Shown: piece after piece, positions 53,646 to 62,689 of the stretch | How positions within the stretch are numbered: position 1 is the first letter of the stretch | Layout: each line of letters opens with the position of its first letter | Source: Mactromeris polynyma | Lineage: Eukaryota; Mollusca; Bivalvia; Venerida; Mactridae | Direction: 5' to 3' | NCBI GenBank assembly: GCA_032209605.1 | Contig: JASFXZ010000009.1 | Location: forward strand, 12,573,553 to 12,637,552 | DNA: 64,000 bases | The notes under the pieces: model-generated | What the model was told of the DNA's origin: nothing | Database searches by the model: none | Seen by the model: only the letters and a program-made list of their open reading frames with translations | Made by a program: the position numbers and the translations under genes

Positions 53646-54547
53646 GCCAAGGTATTTCAAAATCTCACTGAAACCATGAAGTTCTGGGCCAGAGACAATT
53701 TTGACATGGATATACGGACGAACATCATAACTAAAGGTTTTGTTTATGCAGTTGCAATCTACATCAAAGTAATATCATTAACCTTAATTACTTGTTTACA
53801 AGAAGTCAATAGAAAATCTCTTTTCCGTGCAAATAAAGGTATTTATTCTCCAAGGAATGCGTTATTATATTTAACTAACAGATAAGTCACTAAATGTTTT
53901 ATCATTTTTGACTTGTCTTCAAATGGATGCAATTTGAATCTTGTAATGGGCCAATAATTATGATTACATTATTGCTTCAATGTAATGCTTATAAATGTCA
54001 GATTTTTGCTTTATTCAGTAAATTTTTATTTTATTTTGGCTGATCGTTCAACACATATAATTTTTATCATGTCATCCCCACCTGCTACAAAAATTGCCCA
54101 ATTCATTATTATACTACCTACAACGCAATCAGCAGACATCATTGGTACAGAGGGTACCTGTATCAGGTTCACCACAGTGAATGAAATCCACTAATTTATG
54201 CAAGCAGAATAATCTGCATTCATTTATTAATGAAAATTAACATATTTTATGACATTGCATATCTATACAAACTAATCATGATAAAGTATCATATTTCATA
54301 TTAACTTTTCATATGATAACTATTTGGTTTGTGTATAATTATGTACCAAGTGAACATATAATAAAATAAAACTAGACAACGATTACTAACATGCCAATTT
54401 TAGTTACTATATGTTTTTAAAATCCAAGTTTAAAAATAGCGATTACGGGAAAATCTCCCCACAGGTATGAAAGACAACCAAATGATGGGTAAAAACCCAT
54501 TAAAATATTTTTGGTGGTCCACTTATTTTCATCCGTCGTTCCTATCA
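53646..54547. other. no gene seen (would be intron 1 of the minus-strand model)
   Basis: AT-rich sequence without supported features. Confidence 0.4.
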
Positions 54548-54568
54548 CCCCCCCCCCCCCCCCCCCCC
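54548..54568. repeat. poly-C tract, 21 bases
   Basis: An uninterrupted run of 21 C follows 'cctatca'. Other G or C runs of 10-13 occur at 1404, 11900, 19457 and 48485. The exact length may be affected by sequencing. Confidence 0.9.
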
Positions 54569-54699
54569 AGGTAAGATTTCCCCGGAATAGCCTAAATTGC
54601 ATGACTATAAGGATAATTAAAAAAAACACTATTGACTGGCTGAGAACTACCATTTGCTGAGGAAAATGGGTTTATCATATCACTAGATACAATTCATAC

Positions 54700-54824
54700 C
54701 TTGAACCCTTCTTTGATATTGTTTCTTCTTGAACTAGTTGGGCCTTAATCATCCAATGGTTGACTAGGTTAACTGAGACAGAACTGACGAAGGCGGATAG
54801 ATCTTGAGTGCAGCTGTCATACAT
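54700..54824 (-). CDS. probable first coding exon of minus-strand gene (exon 1)
   Basis: ATG at 54824 with an in-frame stop immediately upstream, then 41 codons and two bases up to a donor AAG|GTATGA. The peptide starts MYDSCTQDLSAFVSSVSVNL and continues VNHWMIKAQLVQEETISKKGS. Its composition, with Lys/Glu/Gln near the end and little bias, looks like real protein more than translated AT-rich DNA. The phase-2 end fits the one-base start of the candidate exon at 53045. The product is not recognised, and no promoter motif was identified upstream, where a 32-base array begins within about 35 bases. Confidence 0.42.
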
Positions 54825-54856
54825 CTATCTTCTACAATAAACAGCCAACTTCTCTT

Positions 54857-55441
54857 AGTTCAGATGCCAACATCCTCCAGCATATCTTGGTTCAGATGCC
54901 AACATCATCCAGCATCTCTTGGTTCAGATGCCAACATCCTCAAGCATCTCTCGGTTCAGATGCCAACATCCTCCAGCATCACTCACTTCAGATGCCAACA
55001 TCCTCCAGCATCTCTCGGTTCAGATGCCAACATCCTCCAGCATCTCTCGGTTCAGATGCCAACATCCTCCAGCATCTCTCGGTTCAGATGCCAGCATCCT
55101 CCAGCATCACTCACTTCAGATGCCAACATCCTCCAGCATCTCTCACTTCAGATGCCAACACCCTCCAGCATCTTTCGCTTCAGATGCCAACATCCTCCAG
55201 CATCTCTCGGTTCAGATGACAACATCCTCCAGCATCTCTCGGTTCAGATGCCAACATCCTCCAGCATCTCTCGGTTCAGATGCCAACATCCTCCAGCATC
55301 TCTCACTTCAGATGCCAGCATCCTCCAGCATCACTCACTTCAGATGCCAACACCCTCCAGCATCTCTTGGTTCAGATGCCAACACCCTCCAGCATCTCTT
55401 GGTTCAGATGACAACATCCTCCAGCATCTCTTGGTTCAGAG
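54857..55441. repeat. 32-base minisatellite, about 18 copies
   Basis: The unit is 'ttcagatgccaacatcctcc' + 'agcatctctcgg' with a 32-base step (55021 to 55053). Unit types ending tctcgg, tcactcac, tctcac and tcttgg are interspersed in repeated order. Three plus frames (110-216 codons) are open through it and are not called. Confidence 0.95.
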
Positions 55442-55619
55442 AATCAAAGTTTGACAGCTCTGACATCGGTCATAGAATTGTGAAAATCATGTGATGCCAT
55501 GAAAACCACTTTTGGTGGAGAAAAATATAAGTATGAAACACCAAAACTACATAAAATGTTATAGTCTGTTGCAAGTTTCATTTTCTCACTCAGGGTCCTC
55601 TTGAGAAGGAAATAGAAGA

Positions 55620-56095
55620 ATGATTGAGAAATTAAGGAGAGCAGGGAAATTGCGGCTAAAACTTCAGTAGCAAACAAAGCTTCATATGACGAAAAGGCGT
55701 GAAGCTCGATTCTTTTGCCCGGTGACAAGAGTGTTAGTAAGGAACGTGAGATTGAGAGGGAAACACAAATTGGCAGACAAAAGGGGGAGTCACCCTTATA
55801 TTATAATGAACCAGCCCAACGAGAATATAGCCATGTATAAGGCAGAATTTTATAATATCTCGACTGAATTGCATTTGTTTTTTCCAGTAAATTCCTAGCG
55901 ATTTGATTTGAAAATGAAAGGTTAAATATTCGTAATCCTGATATTTATGATTCCGTGAGGCTGTACATAAATACCAATTGAGAGGGCATCAAATGAACAA
56001 GGTTTATCACCACCATCAAGGCCAGCTAGAAGCAGAACACAACGCAAGTGGATGCTGTGTGGAGGGTATCTGTTGTGAGTTTAATGTATGAGTGG
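55620..56095 (+). pseudogene. decayed Ty3/Gypsy integrase C-terminal region
   Basis: 55686-55830 encodes a stretch with RVLVRNV (about 55728-55748), KHKLADK (about 55760-55783) and YII-x-QPN (about 55797-55820). This is the hallmark pattern of the small beta-barrel domain at the end of Gypsy integrases. The segment just upstream (about 55640-55705, another frame) has the matching helix with KASYDEKA. Further downstream, about 56010-56065, a basic 'RPARSRTQRKWM' stretch resembles the usual C-terminal tail. Several stops and at least one frameshift separate the parts. It is a relic of a retrotransposon pol gene; no catalytic DDE portion is present in the window. Confidence 0.7.
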
Positions 56096-56895
56096 TGTTG
56101 TTGTTTAATTATTATGTAGACCAATATTCGCGACTTACTAGTGCTATGCACGGTATATGTTTATTTATTTAAACTAGTGATGTGTCTTGGGAATTAGCGC
56201 ATTTGCGATATGTTACCCTGCCACTATTTACCACGGTGTAGTATTTTTTTGATTAAAGTTACTAAGCAACAATGGTTCGAGTTGAATGTGTATCTCATTT
56301 TTAAACGTTCAATAAAACATGTTTAGTTCTTGTACTTAATACATGTTGGAACGACTTTTTCAATTCTCAGCAGGGGGACAGTGTCATAGGCAACAAATAT
56401 ATATTTCATAAATAAATATTTGATATTTCCTATTTTGTCGCAATAAACAATGTAAGCAAAATAAATATGGTTTAACTATGTAATTATGTAACTGGGATTT
56501 CATAATTATAATCTTTCTAGACTTACATTTTGCAGCATCCCATTTGTTTTGAAAAACTGACAGTAAATATATCCTAGTTGCTGAGTAGTGCTCTTAATAT
56601 AATTTCTTCTTGCTTTCATCTATTATATTATAGACTTATACTTTATTTATGAAACTTAACTTGAGTTATAAATAAAGTTTGGCTGCAAATTTAACTTTAT
56701 CTTATATGAAAAAAATAATGGTTGTAAACTTAATCAAAATGATATTATTGTATGTATGATATTGCGCTATGTTGTTATTCTCAGAACGCTGAGAGTAATT
56801 TTGCAACAAAAGCAAGCTCTATTACAATTTAGTTTAACTTCAAAATCAACAAATTCTACCTTAACTTATACAATTTTGTTGCATAGCCTCATATT
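56096..56895. other. no gene seen (inside composite retroelement)
   Basis: AT-rich sequence between the integrase and protease-like remnants, with no recognisable motif. Confidence 0.4.
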
Positions 56896-57760
56896 ATGTC
56901 ATTCGCTTTCCAGAAGGACAACACAATGCTACAAGCCTCCACACATCAGGGCAATGAAGGTTTCAGTGGAAGAGGGAGGCAATGTGTCGCCAATTCGAAT
57001 TGTGCAATTATAACATCTCAACAAGTGCCACAAAAGCAATGGGACAAAAATGTTATGGATAAAATCCTTAACTATGGGGACAAACTTTACAAAAATATTA
57101 CAACTTCAACATACTAATCAACTGATGATATTCCACAAGTCATTGGGTTTGCAAATATTACAGAAGGAACAACCTTTGCATGGTACACTTAACTGACGTG
57201 TCAGTGAAAACCCATTTTACTCCCTAAAAAAAGCCTTATCAACTGTACTTCATACAGATGTTGCAAGTTGTATATTTTCCATGGGTAGTCAGCTGCCAGC
57301 ATACACTACCGCAATATTAAGGAATTTTGATAAGGTCTATTTCTTTGATCCACATAGTCGATCAAATGCTGGTATGTCAGTTCCTGATGGATTAGCTACA
57401 GTTACAGTGCATGTAAATGTAGACAGGTTATGTTTGTTCAACAGTTAGCTGGTTCTATTTTTTCAAAAACAAATGATGTCCCTTTCGAACTTACGAAAGT
57501 CCACATATCAACCAACAATGATGAAATGAACAATGAAACACATTCAGACTGCAGACTTTAGTGAGTTGAGTGAAGGTGAGGTTTCCTGTAAACTTTAACT
57601 AGCTGATGAGCATGCGAGAGAAGTAATGGCCATGGAGGTTTCTGATGTTTCTGATGTAAGCAGCATCAGCAATGGCGTCGATGTTGATGATGACGCAGAG
57701 AGCTATGACTTTGATTCCCCTCTGAGTGACTCTGTCATTGATGATGTATTGATTTTTTTA
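56896..57760 (+). pseudogene. decayed transposon-type cysteine-protease-like gene
   Basis: A first segment (56896-57117) carries a GRGRQCVANS motif with a possible nucleophile Cys codon at 56983-56985, followed by a WDKNVMDKILNYGDKLY helix. In-frame stops occur at 57115 and about 57190. A second segment in another frame (57218-57447) carries a SLKKALSTVL helix and the FFDPHS motif, with the candidate catalytic His codon at 57353-57355. The same frame, after stops, gives an acidic Ser/Asp-rich tail (57626-57760). This Cys...DxH order matches the OTU/tegument-type peptidase-like domains I know from proteins encoded by animal transposable elements; the exact family name is uncertain. At least three stops and one frameshift make it a pseudogene. 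Confidence 0.55.
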
Positions 57761-57956
57761 TTTATATGTGGTTTTATGGCGCATCGACAGCTTCGGTCAT
57801 TTAGCTCGCTAGGAATGTAAAAAACATGTGAAACTAAAAAGGGTTACAACATATACTTGTATGTGTTAAATAGGTGTTAATATAGTGTGTAAAAATTGGA
57901 ATCATTAGGGTAAGAATATATTTTATGTACCAGGGTGAGCGAGGCAATCCTCTTAA

Positions 57957-59132
57957 GCTTCGAGCAGCGGAGTGGAGAAGGGACGACAGGTGAGCCCAGA
58001 GGGGCAACGCAAGCTGCAGCGTCGGGAGAGTCCTAGGAGGCGTGATTGCCCTGTGACTGGTAGACAAACGGAAAAGAGGGCGAGTAGGCACAGACATAAC
58101 TGTCCCATCCCATGGTGCAAGCAGGATTGCAGTTATCCGAAAGCGCACTCTTGCAACTTCCACTACCCAACCAAGCTGGACAGGGACGCGGTGGATAGTG
58201 AAGCGGACATAGACAGAGTGGAGGCGTTGGGGTACTTGGCTGAGGAGATATATGATATGCCCCATGAAGTGTCGGAGGCCAGAGTTATCCGTGGTTCGGA
58301 TAGGAATGTGATGCTTGCCCAACAGAATGTGCCCAGTCGGGCGTTTGATAGCCATTTTCATGTGGACCGATTTGTAGTTGGGAGCTGGGAATGGCTACGT
58401 ATGAAATCAGGGCAATCCGAGACAATGAGGCCAGAGGATCCAAGGAAGAGGGTGGATGTGGTTGGAGGGGTAGCCAACTTCTGCGACCCAGTCAGTTACC
58501 CGTCCCATGATGAGATCATGTCTCTCAAACGACAGGGGATTGCGGTGACTGTGGGGATCCAACCAAAGCATGCGGCTTCGGTTACGCCGGCAGTGTGGGA
58601 CAAGCTGAGGAAGTTGTTGAGGTTACCCGAGGTGGTCGGATTGGGAGAAGTAGGATTGGACCACACGGTGCCGATGGAAGAGTGGGCAAGACAGAGGGAT
58701 GTGCTTGCAACAGCCATGACCTTTCTGGAAGACAGGCATGTGCTGGTTTTACACTGCAGGAGCCGCAGGATGGAGGAGTTTTCAGAATTGCTGGCTTCAC
58801 TGTTTTACCAGTGTGTAGGGGTGGTACCCAGATTCCAGCGCATAGATGTGCACTGTTTCAGTGGAGAAAAGAGAGTCCAGGAACGCTGGGTGGGGCACTT
58901 CGTGAACGCCCATTTTGGTTATACCAATATGGTGGCAGGGGGAAGGTTTCAGAGGCCCCAGGCGGAAGCTCTGCGAAGCCTGGACTTGAGCAGACTGCTA
59001 CTAGAGACAAATGCACCATATTTCCCACATGGCAGGTGCAGAGTCTCATCACCGAGTTTTCTGGGAATGACGGCAGAAGATTATACAGACAGACGCAAGG
59101 CGCTGGGGTTAGAGTGGAGATATGCGAGTTAA
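57957..59132 (+). CDS. TatD-family metallonuclease-like ORF with N-terminal Cys/His cluster
   Basis: The frame is open from a stop at 57954 to 59132; numbering here starts at 57972 (386 residues). There is no ATG before residue 96, so the true start is unclear: an upstream exon or ORF, a possible acceptor at 57967, or loss of the start. Residues 44-64 (CPIPWCKQDCSYPKAHSCNFH) form a probable zinc cluster. TatD motifs follow: DSHFH 126-130, a GIQPKH segment with H200, GLGEVGLD 223-230 with E226, LHC with H261, HCFSG 294-298, ETNAPYF 345-351. TatD enzymes are two-metal hydrolases cutting DNA ends; TATDN2-type animal proteins are the closest I can name. Here the usual Asp of ETDAPY is Asn347, and the protein stops about 35 residues later, short of the usual final helices. 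Catalysis is therefore doubtful. GC content is clearly higher than the flanks. Its position just before LTR-like junctions argues that it is retroelement cargo. Confidence 0.8.
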   Translation, partial: ASSSGVEKGRQVSPEGQRKLQRRESPRRRDCPVTGRQTEKRASRHRHNCPIPWCKQDCSYPKAHSCNFHYPTKLDRDAVDSEADIDRVEALGYLAEEIYDMPHEVSEARVIRGSDRNVMLAQQNVPSRAFDSHFHVDRFVVGSWEWLRMKSGQSETMRPEDPRKRVDVVGGVANFCDPVSYPSHDEIMSLKRQGIAVTVGIQPKHAASVTPAVWDKLRKLLRLPEVVGLGEVGLDHTVPMEEWARQRDVLATAMTFLEDRHVLVLHCRSRRMEEFSELLASLFYQCVGVVPRFQRIDVHCFSGEKRVQERWVGHFVNAHFGYTNMVAGGRFQRPQAEALRSLDLSRLLLETNAPYFPHGRCRVSSPSFLGMTAEDYTDRRKALGLEWRYAS

Positions 59133-59144
59133 TGGCAAGGTAAT

Positions 59145-59340
59145 TATGTGGTACATCCTTGTGTTTTCATGTGGTACATCCCTGTGTTTTTTATGTGGTA
59201 CATGTTGGGGCAAGGATGTGATACATTCTTAAGTTTTATGTGGTACATGTATGAATTCTAAGTTTTATGTGGTACATGTATGAATTCTAAGTTTTAAGTG
59301 GTACATGTTGGAATTCTAAGTTTTATGTGGTACATACTTA
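59145..59340 (+). repeat. roughly 29-base tandem repeat upstream of the purine tract
   Basis: 'atgtggtacat' recurs about eight times. The right half is a regular 29-base unit ('gtggtacatgtatgaattct' + 'aagttttat'); the left half is looser. It lies between the TatD stop and the first purine tract, as 3' untranslated or pre-PPT sequence of a retroelement would. Confidence 0.8.
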
Positions 59341-59365
59341 GGGGTAACCCCGGCTCTTTTAGATA

Positions 59366-59650
59366 AAGTCGGGGGGGAGTGTAGTGACCTTGGATTCCGG
59401 TCTCAGTCACAGAACGGTCCGCATGGGTGTTATCTGTGCGAGAACCGCGCGAGATGACGATGTTTGGCGCAAAAAGTGTGGACTCCATCTCGAGTGTAAG
59501 ACACATGTAAAAAGTCTCTACGAGTTCAGGGCATATTAAGCGTGAACTCTGGATTAAGATACTAGGTAATACTAACAGATTGCTTCATAGGGAACAGAGT
59601 GACCCCAGGGACAGGTAAGGTAACCCCCAACACCCCCCTTTTTTAATAAA
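59366..59650 (+). repeat. putative polypurine tract and LTR start A
   Basis: 'agataaagtcgggggggag' is followed by TGTAGTGACC at 59380. A purine run ending directly before TG is the normal form of a PPT/LTR junction. The preceding 'ggggtaaccccggctctttt' is paralleled upstream of junction B. The right end of this LTR is not certain (a CA near 59630 is one candidate). Confidence 0.45.
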
Positions 59651-59888
59651 ACGGGGGAGTGTAGTGGAAATGGTTCCGCATATACGACCTCTATGCGTCG
59701 AGCGATACGTGCGCATGCACGTTTCGGAACCCTTCCACTGTTATCGTCAGTTCGGACTGAGCCGTCAAAGAAGAAGGTTGCTCTAAACTACCTCTAAAAC
59801 TATCACGAAACTCTCTTCTGTACTTGTAAAGGTATATTCCCCAAAGTAATAAGTAGATATTTACTTCAGTGGGAAACACTGAATAGCA
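59650..59888 (+). repeat. putative polypurine tract and LTR start B
   Basis: 'taataaaacgggggag' is followed by TGTAGTGGAAATGG at 59660, sharing TGTAGTG with junction A. If the LTR ends at the CA of 'gaatagca' it spans about 229 bases. Two successive junctions of the same form suggest nested or tandem LTRs of related elements. Confidence 0.4.
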
Positions 59889-59902
59889 TTTCTGTTTTAT
59901 CC

Positions 59903-59972
59903 GGCGAGACGAGGGATCGAACCCACGACCTTCGGATTCGTAGTCAACAGCGTTAACCACTGAGCCACAGGG
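59903..59972 (-). repeat. tRNA-derived SINE head
   Basis: The minus strand reads 'ggccctgtggctcagtggtt' (A-box), 'aacgctgttgactacgaatc', 'cgaaggtcgtgggttcgatc' and 'cctcgtctcgcc' (B-box GGTTCGATCCC). The 5' GGCCCTG cannot pair with the 3' end, so it is a SINE or tRNA pseudogene, not a working tRNA. A related fragment lies at 40620-40705. Confidence 0.65.
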
Positions 59973-59998
59973 CCATATATATTAAATCTTTAGTTTAG

Positions 59999-60035
59999 AC
60001 ACGGACCTATATATATAGCCTTTATAGGTCCGTGG
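59999..60035. repeat. interrupted palindrome 'acggacctata...tataggtccgt'
   Basis: The arms 'cacggacctata' and 'tataggtccgtg' are separated by a short AT spacer. The same arms form the perfect palindrome at 61987-62010. Confidence 0.85.
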
Positions 60036-60884
60036 TTTAGATATAAAAGCTTTACAGTCCATTGGCATTGGTCCCAGATCTTGAGACACGATTACTGAAA
60101 TCACAGAACCGTTTGCCAATGTAAACACGAATACGACTCATTTCTAAACACAAATATCGTGTCATGCCAGTCATTTAGCATCACAACAAGTTCCCATCGA
60201 CTGTTCATCAAAAAGCACGCTTGTTCGAAAAATCCCATAGCACATGTGCGGCATTTTGCAGAAAACCGGATGTGACGTACGTTTTATTTTATTCAGACTG
60301 GTTCTCTATCAATCTGCCACGCAGTGGTCTCCCTTGGCGTTTAGAAAGAGGTTGATGACACCCTAGAACTATTGTTCGATGGTATCCGATCGTTATGAAA
60401 ACTTTTGACGTTCAGCATCTATGAAATAAAATAAAACTCAAACTCATTAAAGTGAGGTTTTACTGTATATCTGAGTTGGAAATAATCGAGGTAAAGGGCT
60501 TTGGAATCTCCTCTGAAGATAAATATTGCTGCGATTTCTTGTACATGTAGTAACTCCAAGCATTTGTATTCTTCACGTTTAACCTTCATTTTTATTATAT
60601 TTTACGTTTTCTGTCAAATGCTTGACAATGAAGGTAAAATATGAAAGAAAACAAAAAACAAATAATTATTGAAAAAAGAAGGTAAACGTGAAGGATCTAG
60701 CATGATTGTCTCATTGTTTCGACTACTAGTATTGTACATGATGAAATTGATGGTCACAAATCTTAAGATGTGCTAGTGGTCTGCACTTGATATTCTTTGT
60801 TCTAGAACTCTGAGAATCAATTGCAGAATAAAAGCCAGTCAGAATGTCCACTAAGTTTGTTTATGTTAAAAGATATTTTTCGGC
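60036..60884. other. no gene seen
   Basis: Unique DNA with no supported gene. Confidence 0.4.
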
Positions 60885-61580
60885 GCAGCCGTATTAACAT
60901 GGTTTTGCTATTTGCATATCAGTGTTTTCTAAACCAATCAAATCTTACGTTAACCACCAAGGCAATTTCTCTCAACCGAACAATGTGTGTAACCTTGACG
61001 CACATTGGTTAACACTTCGTTAAGGCCTATATATTTGTTTACCAAACCTAAAAATATTATCTTTGTTTACTGTTATGTACCTTTTCTTCCGAAGAAAAGT
61101 TATGAACGTAAGTATTGCGTAAATGGGTTATGTTTGCCAAAAGAAATCTTGATCACGATGGAGGCATTATTCTTATAATTGTAAACATGACATTGTTGTA
61201 TGAAAACCAGATGAGCATAATGTTGTTGGCCTAAACAACTGCACCTGTAAGTGGATCGTATAGTGTATTTCAAGTTTTATCCAGTAAAGTAGTGTTGTTT
61301 TTCATCCCCACGGGAAATTGTCCGGTGTTGGAATTAAGTAGACTTTCTTGGATTTATGTACCAGTCGCGAACATCTATATTGATTTAATCAGATAATCAC
61401 TATGTAACAAGTTTATTAACATTAATATGTGAGTCCACGACTTATGCAATGAGTAATTATGAACTATATTGAAACAGACTATACTGTGTCCATGAGTTAT
61501 TTTTATCCGGTCTCCTACGCAGTGATATCCCCTTGAATGTATCAGAGTGTTTGTAAGTTGAGTGAAGTTGGCGCGGCAAT
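60885..61580 (-). repeat. composite family A copy, inverted relative to 42588-43250
   Basis: 60885-61018 is the reverse complement of the right part of the 42.6-43.25 kb copy ('ggcgcagccgtattaacatg', 'ttacgttaaccaccaaggca'). 61265-61580 is the reverse complement of its central block ('ggaaattgtccggtgttgga', 'atgtaccagtcgcgaacatc', 'agactatactgtgtccatga'). About 240 extra bases (61020-61260) lie between the two parts and are absent from the other copy. Confidence 0.75.
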
Positions 61581-61986
61581 CGTACATCATCTTTGAATAC
61601 CGACCCAGATTGAATACAGAGCCAGCACTGACATAGTTATTCGACTTGCATTTTTAGCAAGAGGCTCGTCAGAGCCAATTGCTATAGTAGGCGAAATCCG
61701 CGGACACTCATCGGATGAGTCATCCCAAGTCATTCTGAACCGCCAAAGTCTACAAACTCATGAAGAAAGTAGTCAGCCTTGTCTAATAAAAAATAGCGGT
61801 AAGCATTTGCGATATCAGCTGAAGAACGGATTTGAGATGACAATACTTACGCAAAAGAAAGAACCCCAAAGAAACTTGCTGATTAAATATTGCAAATTAC
61901 AGAAAAAAATGTCTGCCTACGCCGCGTAAAATGCACTGAAAGATAGTATAAGAAAATGTACGGTAGGCAGCGGACGATAGCAGTAG
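61581..61986. other. no gene seen
   Basis: Contains 'agccagcactgaca' also found at 62824 in the hairpin duplication; otherwise nothing recognisable. Confidence 0.35.
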
Positions 61987-62010
61987 CACGGACCTATATA
62001 TAGGTCCGTG
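61987..62010. repeat. perfect 24-base palindrome
   Basis: 'cacggacctata' joined directly to 'tataggtccgtg': a perfect inverted repeat with no spacer. Confidence 0.95.
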
Positions 62011-62689
62011 GCAGTAGGTAGAGATACGTATACAAGAAAACGGTGCAACATATAATATATCCAACGAACAATTATACGTATATTGAAATCATGGGAAATG
62101 CAATTTTCCGTCATCGTTCCGTTGAACATCGACGATTTACGAAAACTTACTCTTATTTTATTGTCATCCTGTCTATATGTCGGTCGATTTGTTGTTCTGT
62201 CCAATATACAACATATGTTTGTTTGGCTAACTACGTCTTTAGTTTTCAAGGGATTACAATGGAGTTTGATAATACAAGTACCATACATGATTTGTAGATG
62301 TGGAAGACATAAATCTGCTGTGCATCCCTTTGAACTGAAGTCTTCTTTTAGAGCACATGTAGCAAAATACTTTAGTTTCAATGGATTGCATTGAAACTTG
62401 GTATATAATCACCAGTGAGGTACTGTTTACTTCTTCTCCATCCATCCTTCTGCCCAACATCATCATCACGTGACTGCAGGCAGTGCTTATTGACTCTCAG
62501 TAATCGTGTCCCAATTAGTTCTATACCAATTATTTGTATACAATCTCGTGTCCTTGACTCATATATTATTTAACATACTGTAGTGTTCTTGATAGACTAT
62601 TGTGATAGGTAAATATATGTCAAAGCGCGTCTGTGATCTGCAGTGAGCCCCTTGCTGCCAGTACTTTCAGTGCTTTGATTCCATACATG
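62011..62689. other. no gene seen
   Basis: Overlapping short frames on both strands (62043-62394 plus, 61917-62381 minus) with no recognised domain or convincing splice sites. Confidence 0.35.

Larger units (their letters stand above)
55600..59890 (+). mobile_element. composite/nested Ty3/Gypsy-type retroelement remnant with extra ORFs
   Basis: Same-strand order: integrase C-terminal remnant (55620-56095), protease-like pseudogene (56896-57760), TatD-family frame (57957-59132), short tandem repeat (59145-59340), then two purine tracts each followed by TGTAGTG (59380 and 59660), the usual polypurine-tract/LTR junction form. No gag, protease or reverse transcriptase is seen to the left; the 32-base array ends at 55441. 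It could be one element with extra genes between pol and the 3' LTR, or several nested insertions. No 5' LTR was found. Confidence 0.55.

Noticed and set aside
54804..55494. Plus-strand frames of 110-216 codons across the 32-base array
   Set aside because: All three phases are open for the same reason; this is a repeat artefact.
55444..55728. 94-codon minus-strand frame
   Set aside because: It lies opposite the Gypsy integrase relic, which explains the sequence better, and has no good donor.
58595..59143. 182-codon plus frame overlapping the TatD frame
   Set aside because: It is an off-frame shadow of a GC-richer coding region; the TatD motifs lie in the other frame.
39225..59972. Possible functional tRNA genes at 39225-39305 and 59903-59972
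   Set aside because: A and B boxes are good, but the acceptor stems do not pair and the anticodon stems are poor; they are treated as SINE heads.
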